DNA of 64,000 nucleotides from Campylobacterales bacterium (GTDB lineage: Bacteria > Campylobacterota > Campylobacteria > Campylobacterales > Sulfurimonadaceae): assembly GCA_026390165.1 (NCBI GenBank), contig JAPLGM010000015.1, forward strand, positions 1 to 64,000. Direction: 5' to 3'. Positions 42,702 to 50,371 of the stretch are shown here, piece after piece. Under the pieces are notes generated by a model. It was given only the letters and a program-made list of their open reading frames with translations. It was not told the DNA's origin and made no database searches. The translations under genes were made by a program, and so were the position numbers. Position 1 is the stretch's first letter. The number at the start of each line of letters is the position of its first letter.

Positions 42702-43937
42702 TTAGAATAATTTCGATAAGAAAAACAATATTATTCCGATAAATCCACCGACCAGCGTCCCGTTAAGTCGGATAAACTGTAAATCTTTACCAATTTCCAG
42801 CTCCAATTTTTCAGATACCTCTTTGCCATCCCAGCTTTTGACGGTCGATGCTATAAAATGACTGATAACACCCTTGTATTCAATCAATTTTTCGACGATG
42901 ATCGTTTTTAGAAATCCGTTTATTTTATTTTTTAGCGGTTCGTCTTGCTTGAGTTTGCTACCAAAATCTTGGAATATATTAGCTAAACCATTTTTTATTT
43001 TTGACTCTTCTTTTCGAGACAAATCGTTAAGAATCCATGTTTTTATTTCATTCCAAATACCATTAATATATTCGTTTACCTCGTGATTATGGGAGAGCTT
43101 GTAGATGAAATCATTGCTATTGTTTTGCATTTCCGGCGATGTTTTGAGTTTTTCTATCATATCTACGATGTAGAGATTCACTTTTTTCCGAACGTCACTG
43201 GAGGGGCGTTTTGCATCACGTAAAAAGGCATCGATTCCGTCGATGATTCCGTTTGCGATTTTTTTATCCGCTAAACCAAACGTCCAAATAGGGGTTTCTT
43301 CGGATACTTGTGTGTGAATATGATTTGCGTAAGCATGAAATTCAGCGTGCAGTTTTTCGAGTATGGTTGTGAATAACTCCTGATGGCGTCCATCTTTGGT
43401 GAGGGTATCCAATCCTGCACCGAGTAATTTACCGAAATTGATCGATTCGAGTTTGTTTTTGAACTGTTCGTGGATAAATCGTTTGACATCGTCGTCATTG
43501 ACAACGTTTAGAATTCCGGGGATCACGTCTTTGACGATGAGATCGGATATTTTGAGAGCATTTGATTTTTCGGCTAACCAATGCGATGCTTTTTCAGCAA
43601 AATCAAATTCGTTAATTTTCGGTTCCAGTCTCTCCCGTGTTAAAAATTCTCCGGCGACGAATTGACCGAGGTTTTCTCCGATGCTGTCTTTATTATTGGA
43701 AATCAATGCTGTATGTGGGATAGGTAGACCCATGGGACGACGAAAGAGTGCTACTACTGCGAACCAGTCGGCTAGCCCCCCGACCATTGCCGCTTCGCTA
43801 AATGCTTTTAGGACTCCGATATGGAAGTATATCCCCATCACATAACCTGCAAAAGCGACTGCAAGCACCGCCAATGCGAAAGTCTTCATCCGTTGTAACT
43901 CTTTGTTTTTATCAACTGTAATGTTTACTTTATGCAT
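42702..43937 (-). CDS. DUF445 membrane protein
   Basis: 411 residues. Two N-terminal membrane segments (TFALAVLAVAFAGYVMGIYF; AMVGGLADWFAVVALF) with the family motif GGLADWFAVVALFRRPMGLPIPHTALI define DUF445 (YjiN-like). A long soluble helical region follows, and a C-terminal membrane segment (VGGFIGIILFFLSKLF) closes the chain. Function is unknown. The gene is bracketed by a 49-bp direct repeat, so it may have been inserted or duplicated here together with one repeat copy. Confidence 0.88.
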   Translation of the reverse strand: MHKVNITVDKNKELQRMKTFALAVLAVAFAGYVMGIYFHIGVLKAFSEAAMVGGLADWFAVVALFRRPMGLPIPHTALISNNKDSIGENLGQFVAGEFLTRERLEPKINEFDFAEKASHWLAEKSNALKISDLIVKDVIPGILNVVNDDDVKRFIHEQFKNKLESINFGKLLGAGLDTLTKDGRHQELFTTILEKLHAEFHAYANHIHTQVSEETPIWTFGLADKKIANGIIDGIDAFLRDAKRPSSDVRKKVNLYIVDMIEKLKTSPEMQNNSNDFIYKLSHNHEVNEYINGIWNEIKTWILNDLSRKEESKIKNGLANIFQDFGSKLKQDEPLKNKINGFLKTIIVEKLIEYKGVISHFIASTVKSWDGKEVSEKLELEIGKDLQFIRLNGTLVGGFIGIILFFLSKLF

Positions 43938-44067
43938 TTATAAACCTCGTGAGCACGCATTGAAATTAATTGACTCAAATACCTCAATGACACTTTGTAA
44001 CCATTCAGTGCCCGCTTGCCAATGGAGGCAAAAAGGGTTTTCCATCTAACACATTGAAAAGTTCTTC

Positions 44068-44116
44068 AAAGATTTTTCTTAATTGTAAGACACTTTTGCT
44101 TTGTCTTTTTATAAGT
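44068..44116 (+). repeat. 49-bp direct repeat, copy B (upstream of mnmG)
   Basis: One mismatch to 42602-42650 (T for G at the tenth base). It ends 16 bases before the mnmG -10 box, so it covers the region where a -35 element would sit. Confidence 0.9.
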
Positions 44117-44131
44117 TTCAATAACCCTCGT

Positions 44132-44137
44132 TATAAT
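44132..44137 (+). promoter_or_regulatory. Probable -10 box of mnmG
   Basis: TATAAT 33 bases before the mnmG ATG, in the context GTTATAATTGC, which recurs before trxA. No good -35 is seen, as is common in Campylobacterota sigma-70 promoters. Confidence 0.5.
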
Positions 44138-44169
44138 TGCGTTAATAATTTACATAAAAGAAGCACACT

Positions 44170-46041
44170 ATGGAATATGATGTTATCGTAGTCGGTGGCG
44201 GACACGCAGGAATCGAAGCCGCACTCGCCTCTGCCCGTATGGGACACAATACCTTGATGGTCTCGATGTTAGCCGAGCAAGTGGGGGCGACAAGCTGTAA
44301 TCCTGCTGTCGGCGGTTTAGCAAAAGGGCATTTGGTTCGTGAACTCGATGCCCTCGGCGGTGAAATGGGACTGCTCACCGATGAAGCAGGAATTCAATTT
44401 CGGATTCTCAATATCACCAAAGGGCCAGCCGTGCGGGGAAGCCGTGCGCAAATTGATATGGATCGTTACCGCATGATTGCCCGTAACACCATTTTGACCA
44501 CTCCCAATATGTCTCTTGTTCAAGAGACCGTTACGTCATTGATTATTGAAGAGAATATGGTGGTTGGGGTACAAACCCATTTGCTCAACGAGTATCGCGC
44601 ACAGCGTGTTATTTTAACGACAGGAACGTTTCTAAACGGGATGATTCATATTGGAGAAATCCGCCAAGAAGCGGGACGTTTCGGTGAGTTTGCGGCTAAA
44701 GGTTTGACCGATTCGTTGCGTGAAGCAGGGATTGCTGTCGGACGGCTAAAAACGGGAACCTGCCCGCGCGTCGATAGCTCTTCTATTGATTTTAGTGTGA
44801 TGGAGATTCAAGACGGTGATACGCTCCCCAATCCGTTTAGTTTTCGTACCGATAGAGTGAAATTTACGCAAGAGAAGAAACAGCTCCCGTGTTATATCGC
44901 CTACACGAACGAAGATACCCATAGCCTCATCGAGGGAAATTTCCACCGTGCGCCTCTCTTTACGGGACAAATCGAAGGGGTAGGCCCACGCTATTGCCCC
45001 AGTATCGAAGACAAAGTGAACCGTTTTCGTGACAAAGAGCGCCACCATCTCTTTATCGAACCCCAAACGGCGGAGAATACCGAGTGCTATATTAACGGTA
45101 TGTCCACCTCTCTCCCCCCTGATGTCCAGCGTTCGATGATCCATTCGGTGATTGGGATGGAAAATGCAAAAATTGTCCGTTACGGCTATGCGATTGAGTA
45201 TGATTACGTCGATCCGACGGAACTCAAACACACATTAGAGACGAAAAAAGTCAAGCATCTCTATTGTGCAGGACAGATCAACGGGACGACAGGATACGAA
45301 GAGGCAGCAGCGCAGGGGTTGATGGCGGGTATTAATGCCGCGTTATCCCTAAGTGGTAAAGAGCCTCTTGTTTTACGTCGTGATGAAGCCTATATTGGTG
45401 TTTTAATCGATGATTTGGTGACCAAAGGGACGAAAGAGCCGTACCGTATGTTTACCTCTCGTGCCGAATATCGCCTTCTTCTTCGGGAAGAGACGGCGGA
45501 TTTGCGTTTGGGGAAATACGGTCACGCATTGGGGCTAATTAGTGATGAAGAGATGGAGCGAATCGAGACCAAACAAAGTCAAATCAATGAGGGAACCGCC
45601 CTTTTGGAAACAACAATTTTTACCCCGACAAAAGAGTTCTTAGCCTTTTTGGACTCTATCGATGAAGAGCGAATCAATGACCGAATCACGGGGACACAAC
45701 TTGTCTCTCGTAAAAGTTTTGAGTTGGAAAAACTCCCAAAACTGATCCCAAGTTTCGGTGAACTTGACCCCTATATTCAAGAGCAAATTTTGATCGAAGC
45801 CAAATACGCCCGTTATGTCGAAAAACAAAGTGAAGACATCGAAAAAATGTCACGAATGCTTCACATCGCCATCCCTGAAAACTTTGATTTTAAATCGGTT
45901 TCGGGACTCTCCAATGAGATTGTCGATAAACTCGGACGGTTTAATCCTCCGACCTTGCAAGCCGCCTCTCAAATTAGTGGTATAACCCCAGCTGCGTTGG
46001 ATATATTGCAGATTTATATTAAGATGGCGGGGAAGAGATAG
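44170..46041 (+). CDS. mnmG: tRNA uridine 5-carboxymethylaminomethyl modification enzyme MnmG (GidA)
   Basis: 623 residues, normal length. FAD-binding [19 protein letters not shown] is at the N-terminus, [22 protein letters not shown] and LKTGTCPR follow, and the second signature is [22 protein letters not shown]. The C-terminal helical domain binds MnmE. With MnmE it installs the cmnm5 group at wobble U34 of several tRNAs using FAD and folate. Immediately downstream is the first copy of a 46-bp repeat and a REP/RAYT island. Confidence 0.97.
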   Translation: MEYDVIVVGGGHAGIEAALASARMGHNTLMVSMLAEQVGATSCNPAVGGLAKGHLVRELDALGGEMGLLTDEAGIQFRILNITKGPAVRGSRAQIDMDRYRMIARNTILTTPNMSLVQETVTSLIIEENMVVGVQTHLLNEYRAQRVILTTGTFLNGMIHIGEIRQEAGRFGEFAAKGLTDSLREAGIAVGRLKTGTCPRVDSSSIDFSVMEIQDGDTLPNPFSFRTDRVKFTQEKKQLPCYIAYTNEDTHSLIEGNFHRAPLFTGQIEGVGPRYCPSIEDKVNRFRDKERHHLFIEPQTAENTECYINGMSTSLPPDVQRSMIHSVIGMENAKIVRYGYAIEYDYVDPTELKHTLETKKVKHLYCAGQINGTTGYEEAAAQGLMAGINAALSLSGKEPLVLRRDEAYIGVLIDDLVTKGTKEPYRMFTSRAEYRLLLREETADLRLGKYGHALGLISDEEMERIETKQSQINEGTALLETTIFTPTKEFLAFLDSIDEERINDRITGTQLVSRKSFELEKLPKLIPSFGELDPYIQEQILIEAKYARYVEKQSEDIEKMSRMLHIAIPENFDFKSVSGLSNEIVDKLGRFNPPTLQAASQISGITPAALDILQIYIKMAGKR

Positions 46042-46044
46042 TGT

Positions 46045-46090
46045 AAACGGTAACAATTTAGCTTGATAAATTTCAAGAGTTATTACTAAT
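46045..46090 (+). repeat. 46-bp direct repeat, left boundary of REP/RAYT island
   Basis: Identical to 47630-47675 at 45 of 46 bases. Starts four bases after the mnmG stop. The unit has an imperfect inverted repeat at its ends (GTAACAA and TTRTTAC). Its two copies mark the limits of a 1.54-kb insertion. Confidence 0.92.
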
Positions 46091-46124
46091 CCCTCGTTCC
46101 CACTCTCCGAGTGGGAATGCATAG
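46091..46124 (+). repeat. REP palindrome 1
   Basis: TTCCCACTC-TCC-GAGTGGGAA (46097-46117), a perfect nine-base stem, framed by CTCG on the left and TGCATA on the right. Forward orientation relative to RAYT. It directly abuts the left 46-bp repeat. Confidence 0.88.
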
Positions 46125-46191
46125 ACATAGCCAATGAATATATCCACGCCAACTCAGGCGGGTAGAGAACGATAATATGCTATAATACCTC

Positions 46192-46725
46192 ATGGGTAGA
46201 AGCAGATATAAAATACACGAATCGACTTATCCTCATTTCATTACCTGTACCGTTTTACATTGGATACCGATTTTTACTCGCATTGAAACGACTGATATTA
46301 TCTTTGATTCTCTGAAATATCTTCAAAAAACTGACAACCTCAAACTCTACGCTTATGTCATTCTCGAAAATCATTTACATTTAGTAGTACAAAGCGACGA
46401 TCTTTCTAAAAGCATGGAAAATTTTAAAAAATATACCGCCCGACAGATTATCGACCTCCTCAAAAAACGAAACGTTAGCACTATCCTTGATCAGCTTGCG
46501 TTTTATAAAAAAGTACATAAAGAAGATCGAGAGTATCAGTTGTGGCAAGAGGGGATCGCACCAAAACTGATACAAAACGATGCAATGATGGTGGAGCGGA
46601 TCAACTACATTCATCAAAACCCGATCAAACGGGGATACGTTGATGAAGCGAAGCATTGGCGATACAGCAGTGCGAGAGATTATGAAGGAAAGATAGGATT
46701 GATCGAAGTGGAGAGGTTTTGGTAG
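46192..46725 (+). mobile_element. REP-associated tyrosine transposase (RAYT)
   Basis: 177-residue Y1 HUH transposase, domesticated IS200/IS605-like. The HUH metal motif is ENHLHLVVQ near residue 64 and the catalytic-Tyr helix region is YIHQNPIKRGYVDEAKHWRY. The N-terminus MGRSRYKIHESTYPHFITCT is the typical RAYT opening. It is enclosed by REP 1 and an inverted REP 2, the normal target sequences of such enzymes. No ribosome site is visible before the ATG, and a TATAAT ends six bases upstream, so translation could be leaderless. Confidence 0.9.
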
Positions 46726-46738
46726 GTTAGTATGTGTA

Positions 46739-46767
46739 TGCATTCCCACTCAGAGAGTGGGAACGAG
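46739..46767 (-). repeat. REP palindrome 2 (inverted)
   Basis: TTCCCACTC-AGA-GAGTGGGAA (46743-46763) framed by TGCA and CGAG, i.e. the reverse complement of REP 1 apart from one loop base. REP 1 and REP 2 face each other around the RAYT gene, 13 bases after its stop. Confidence 0.88.
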
Positions 46768-47137
46768 AAAAAAAATTCAGAATGACGACTTGACAACACA
46801 AGATGATGATAAAGGGATGCAAGAGCAATATCAAGAAAAAACAAAGCCAATGGAAAATATTAGCCCTACTGCTCAGTCAAGTAAGATCGACCAACCTTCT
46901 CGCCAAGAAGATTCTGTCCACAAAGATCCAGCACCGACTGGATCGCACTCTGAGATATCTAAAGAAAGTAAAGAGTCGAAATCTGATACAAATATGCAAT
47001 CACCAGCACCAATTCTTCCCGACATGACACCGGATCACACTGGGAAAATTACCAGCAAGCTCCCTCGTTCCCACTCTCCGAGTGGGAATGCATACCCACA
47101 GTATGAGTTATGTTATAATTTCCAAAATAAGGGGTGA
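46757..47137 (+). other. Polar low-complexity ORF between REP 2 and REP 3, doubtful
   Basis: An open frame of 126 codons opens on GTG inside REP 2 and runs through REP 3. The product would be Ser/Lys/Gln/Asp-rich and disordered, with no hydrophobic core, so it looks like a decayed C-terminal coding fragment carried with the island rather than a gene. The 387 bases between RAYT-REP 2 and the DUF4160 gene hold nothing else recognisable. Confidence 0.3.
47062..47096 (+). repeat. REP palindrome 3
   Basis: TTCCCACTC-TCC-GAGTGGGAA (47068-47088), identical to REP 1 over the stem-loop and its CTCG/TGCATA flanks. It lies 57 bases before the DUF4160 gene. Confidence 0.88.
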
Positions 47138-47144
47138 AGTAAAT

Positions 47145-47378
47145 ATGCCAACACTATTGAGAGAGAATGGCTATAGATTTTTCTTTTTTAGTGATGAACA
47201 TTTGCCTAAGCATGTGCATATTGAAAAATCAGACAAGTATATGAGAGTAGAGTTAGAGAATTTAAAGGTTACCGATAACTACCACATGACATCAAAAGAG
47301 ATTCGTGAAGTTATACGGATGATTGAAAAACACAAACAGCTTTTTTTGGAGGGATGGGATGGATACTTTAATCAGTAA
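47145..47378 (+). CDS. DUF4160-family protein
   Basis: 77 residues. RENGYRFFFFSDEHLPKHVH is the DUF4160 signature (YrFfFySnDHxPpHVHV), followed by a C-terminal helix (SKEIREVIRMIEKHKQLFLE). Always small and usually paired with DUF2442, as here, with a 20-base overlap. The pair is often proposed as a toxin-antitoxin-like module; I know of no settled activity. AAGGGGTG precedes the ATG, and the earlier in-frame ATG at 47082 lies inside REP 3 and is rejected. Confidence 0.82.
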   Translation: MPTLLRENGYRFFFFSDEHLPKHVHIEKSDKYMRVELENLKVTDNYHMTSKEIREVIRMIEKHKQLFLEGWDGYFNQ

Positions 47379-47610
47379 AATCGAGATAAACAGTAAAATC
47401 TTGGTTTATTTAACAAGTGGTGATATTCTAAGTTTACCTTATTCGTATACTAAACGTATTGAGCAAAGTGATGTGTCACAGCTTCTAAATTATCACTTAA
47501 TTGGTGGTGGAAGAGGTATCCATTTCGATGATATAGACGAGGACATATCATTAGGCGGGATTATTGAGTACAAGTTAAAGCATGAGCTTGGCTTTCCCCG
47601 TTGTGCATAA
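47359..47610 (+). CDS. DUF2442-family protein
   Basis: 83 residues. LVYLTSGDILSLPYSYTKRI and GRGIHFDDIDEDISLGGII follow the DUF2442 pattern (a small fold proposed to bind nucleic acid or protein). GGAGGG stands just before the ATG at 47359, so the 13 residues added by an ATG at 47323 are not needed. It overlaps DUF4160 and is the last gene of the island before the right 46-bp repeat. Confidence 0.82.
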   Translation: MDTLISKIEINSKILVYLTSGDILSLPYSYTKRIEQSDVSQLLNYHLIGGGRGIHFDDIDEDISLGGIIEYKLKHELGFPRCA

Positions 47611-47629
47611 ATTTTTTTGAAATACATTA

Positions 47630-47675
47630 AAACGGTAACAATTTAGCTTGATAAATTTCAAGAGTTGTTACTAAT
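47630..47675 (+). repeat. 46-bp direct repeat, right boundary of REP/RAYT island
   Basis: 45 of 46 bases equal 46045-46090 (A/G difference). It ends 24 bases before the TATAAT of trxA, so the island lies cleanly between mnmG and the trxA promoter. Confidence 0.92.
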
Positions 47676-47699
47676 AAGACGTTTTAAAGAAAGGGGCGT

Positions 47700-47705
47700 T
47701 ATAAT
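47700..47705 (+). promoter_or_regulatory. Probable -10 box of trxA
   Basis: TATAAT in the context CGTTATAATTGC, the same as before mnmG, 35 bases before the trxA ATG. Confidence 0.5.
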
Positions 47706-47739
47706 TGCCCATTATTATAAAAACCAAAAGGGGCTAAAC

Positions 47740-48057
47740 ATGGGTAAATACATCGAATTAACGGCATCAAACTTTGCGGATACAATCAACGAGGGTGTTG
47801 CACTCGTAGACTTTTGGGCTCCATGGTGTGGACCATGTCGTATGATCGCTCCTGTTATCGAGGAGTTGGCAAATGATTTCGAAGGGAAAGCAAAAATCTG
47901 TAAAGTAAATACAGATGAAGAGCAAGATATCGCGGTTAAATACGGTATCCGTTCTATCCCTACTATCCTTTTCTTCAAAAATGGTGAAATGGTTGATACA
48001 ATGGTAGGGGCTGCTTCTAAGCAAGCATTTGCGGATAAAATCAATTCACTTTTATAA
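47740..48057 (+). CDS. trxA: Thioredoxin
   Basis: 105 residues with active site WAPWCGPCRMIAP and the cis-Pro loop GIRSIPTILFF. It reduces protein disulfides in the cytoplasm, with TrxB at 52410 regenerating it. An upstream ATG would add 25 residues with no homology; AAAAGGGG before the ATG at 47740 decides the start. Confidence 0.97.
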   Translation: MGKYIELTASNFADTINEGVALVDFWAPWCGPCRMIAPVIEELANDFEGKAKICKVNTDEEQDIAVKYGIRSIPTILFFKNGEMVDTMVGAASKQAFADKINSLL

Positions 48058-48355
48058 TCACTATTGCAGGGTTTACCTGCGATAATCTTCTTCTTTAATT
48101 CATTAACTATTTTTTCATCAATCTATTTTCTATAAGTTTATGGAAAAATATTTGTGTGTCCTGTTATAGCCTCCTATCTCACTCGGTTCTGCTAAAATAC
48201 CACCCCGCGCAAACCCTATACAGAAGGGTTTAGATACAAAAAATTCTACAAAAAAAATGAACTTTTTCAACCTAAAGTTTGAGCAAAAGTAACATAATTA
48301 TGTTGAGAAAGTGCTTATCGGATATGGGACAAAATATGAGATTAATTTTGAGTGA
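48058..48355. other. Intergenic region with two short hairpins
   Basis: 298 bases after trxA, convergent with the next gene. GCAGG-GTTTA-CCTGC (48066-48080) just after the trxA stop is followed by a pyrimidine-rich run and may terminate it. AAACCCT-ATACAGA-AGGGTTT (48211-48231) is a second seven-base stem. No small gene or RNA family is recognised. Confidence 0.4.
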
Positions 48356-49579
48356 CTATTTACAAAACCTTATAAAGCTCTCTATCTCATCTTTGATAGC
48401 CTTGTATTCTATAAGTCCTGTTTTTAGCGACTCTGGAATTTGCTTTGATGACGCACCGGATAATAAACCTAAAATCATCCCTCTGTGTACATTGTCACCT
48501 CCTGCATTTGCATTGTCAAAAAGTGAAGATGTAAAATCAAAATGGTTTTTATGTAAAAAGTAAAATATGAGTGGTACACCTTGTTCTGGATAACAAGAAG
48601 TTGCAAAGCGTTTAGTAATCATATTTTCATCTGTAGCGTTTGGAAGTATTTCATTTAAGAACTCATCTGAATACTCTGTATGAATTTTCCACATTTGCTC
48701 TTTTGGAATATTTCCAGGTCCTTGAAAATCGTGGTAAATTTTTGAGAGTTCTTCGCCATGTATTTTTATGAGAGGGATTTTTTTTGCAAATTCTTTAAGT
48801 AGCTTGAGTGGTTCATTCCTAGATAACAGCTCATTTAAAAATGGAACCAGAACTCCGAGTGATGAGGATATATTTTGTGAACGGTGAGTAAGCTCTTGAT
48901 GGCTTATAGCAACACCAAGACCTTCATAAGAACTCTTTGTAGTTAGAGATAAGAGAAGTGGACGGATGATTCCGCCATGCGAGCCTATAGACCATCTCTC
49001 TCTTTGCGAATTTGCACATAACTCAGGAGCTATTCCTTTGGAGTAGTTCTCAAACCAATCACGAATATAAATCTCTAAATAGGGGTCATTGTTTGTATCT
49101 TCACACGTCATATACGTTATGAAATCTTCTAAAAATACCTTTTGTTCATAGCCGCCATTTTTAATGATGGAGCGCATTAAAACTCTTACAAGATTTGCTC
49201 CAAGTGTATTTTCTCCGGCCTTTAATCCGTGATGATAATGGTATCGCTCCTCGAGTTCTGGCATTGCATTTCCATGCTCTCCTGCGTGTACTTTTGCACT
49301 TATGCTTAAGTGATTGTATGGAGTGTTGTAAAAGCGGATATGTCGGTGTAAAATATCATAACGACGACCAAGTTTGTTGGCAGTGTCTATGTCTGGAAAG
49401 TATTGGTTACCTACCATAAAAGACTCTGGATGTGGATGCGTGGCATCATTGTAGCCTTTAATCTCTCCAAAATCTTTTTTCAAATATTCCAGTTTATAGT
49501 ACCAATGTGCAGGCATACAAATAGCATCGGAGATAAATAAACCCCAAAGTGCATTTTCAATTTTGAGTATATCTTTCAT
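48356..49579 (-). CDS. ADP-ribosylglycohydrolase-family protein
   Basis: 407 residues. The N-terminal segment ALWGLFISDAICMPAHWYY and the C-terminal NANAGGDNVHRGMILGLLSGA match the two metal-binding regions of the ADP-ribosylglycohydrolase/DraG fold (PF03747), with the paired Asp residues partly replaced (GGDN). It may remove ADP-ribose or hydrolyse a related N-glycosidic bond. No DraT or ADP-ribosyltransferase is nearby. Codon usage looks more AT-rich than the surrounding genes, as it does up to 51327. Confidence 0.78.
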   Translation of the reverse strand: MKDILKIENALWGLFISDAICMPAHWYYKLEYLKKDFGEIKGYNDATHPHPESFMVGNQYFPDIDTANKLGRRYDILHRHIRFYNTPYNHLSISAKVHAGEHGNAMPELEERYHYHHGLKAGENTLGANLVRVLMRSIIKNGGYEQKVFLEDFITYMTCEDTNNDPYLEIYIRDWFENYSKGIAPELCANSQRERWSIGSHGGIIRPLLLSLTTKSSYEGLGVAISHQELTHRSQNISSSLGVLVPFLNELLSRNEPLKLLKEFAKKIPLIKIHGEELSKIYHDFQGPGNIPKEQMWKIHTEYSDEFLNEILPNATDENMITKRFATSCYPEQGVPLIFYFLHKNHFDFTSSLFDNANAGGDNVHRGMILGLLSGASSKQIPESLKTGLIEYKAIKDEIESFIRFCK

Positions 49580-49595
49580 AATGGAGCCTTTTTTT

Positions 49596-49802
49596 TTAAT
49601 TCTCTTTAAGTGCTTTTATGAATTTTTTAATACTTTTCTTTTTGATTTTTTTGCCATCTACATTAGCTGTTGGCTGTTTCTTACAATACGTGCACATACT
49701 GATGCACGATTTAATTTTAATCTCAGCATCAGGAAAAAATGAAGAGAGTTTTTTTTCAAATTTATTTTTTTTAGAGTAGTTTTTACAAATTTTAATTAGC
49801 AT
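49596..49802 (-). CDS. Small Cys-rich protein, ferredoxin-like
   Basis: 68 residues. CISMCTYCKKQPTANVDGKK gives a Cx3CxxC cluster followed by a P-x-A-x-VDG turn, a pattern of DUF1450/YuzB-like or thioredoxin-fold [2Fe-2S] proteins; a first Cys is near the N-terminus (LIKICKNY). The rest is very Lys-rich. It sits between MsrQ and the ADP-ribosylglycohydrolase-like gene in the same direction. Confidence 0.6.
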   Translation of the reverse strand: MLIKICKNYSKKNKFEKKLSSFFPDAEIKIKSCISMCTYCKKQPTANVDGKKIKKKSIKKFIKALKEN

Positions 49803-49819
49803 TGTTTCTAACTCCCTGC

Positions 49820-50371
49820 TTAGATATTTAATATCTTTGAACGCTGTAAAAATTTAAATATAACTATTATGCCCATTATCAGAAGATAAATCCACTGATC
49901 AACACTTAGTGCTTTTTGTGCCATCACAAAGTGTATACTTGTCAGCAAAATAGCTACATATATGACTTTATGGTATTTGTAAAATTTTGAGAATAGTGAT
50001 TTTTGTGATGTTATTGCCATAAAAAGTAATATCAAAAATGCGATATTCCCAAGATAGATAAATGGTTTTTCAAGTGTCTCCTCAATCGCCAATGCTAAAT
50101 CTAACTCCATATCTAAAATGACAAAATTAAGCATATGTAAACAAGCGTAAAAAAAGCTAAACCAACCAACCGTACGACGATACTTAATAAAGTTGACAGC
50201 TCTTTTTAACATCGAGATAGATGTTGTTAGATACAGCAGTGTCAAAGCAGTAGCACCGGTTATACTGTAGATATATTTGATAGGGTCTTCTACTTCTGTT
50301 ACAAACAACATGTACAGTAAATATACGAGAGGTAAGAGCAGAACCAATACTAAATACAGCTGTTTATTCAA
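49820..50371 (-). CDS. msrQ: Heme-binding membrane subunit of methionine sulfoxide reductase, MsrQ-like
   Basis: 183 residues with about five membrane helices of the ferric-reductase-like family. RRTVGWFSFFYACLHMLNFV and YHKVIYVAILLTSIHFVMAQK place the heme His residues where MsrQ/YedZ has them. It passes electrons from the quinone pool or cytoplasm to MsrP. It overlaps the msrP stop by four bases. Confidence 0.88.
   Translation of the reverse strand: MNKQLYLVLVLLLPLVYLLYMLFVTEVEDPIKYIYSITGATALTLLYLTTSISMLKRAVNFIKYRRTVGWFSFFYACLHMLNFVILDMELDLALAIEETLEKPFIYLGNIAFLILLFMAITSQKSLFSKFYKYHKVIYVAILLTSIHFVMAQKALSVDQWIYLLIMGIIVIFKFLQRSKILNI

Noticed and set aside
44746-45231. 161-codon reverse frame inside mnmG
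   Set aside because: mnmG is complete on the other strand; no ribosome site or motif supports the reverse frame.
46803-47027. 74-codon forward frame in the REP island
   Set aside because: No ribosome site, no motif, and it overlaps a second equally poor frame; both appear non-coding.
46091-47096. Three similar short sequences near mnmG that could suggest a CRISPR array
   Set aside because: The units are palindromes in mixed orientation, spaced by hundreds of bases and associated with a RAYT gene, so they are REPs and not CRISPR repeats.
48058-48355. tRNA or small-RNA gene in the gap after trxA
   Set aside because: The stems are too short and lack cloverleaf features or CCA; no tRNA is apparent anywhere in the window.
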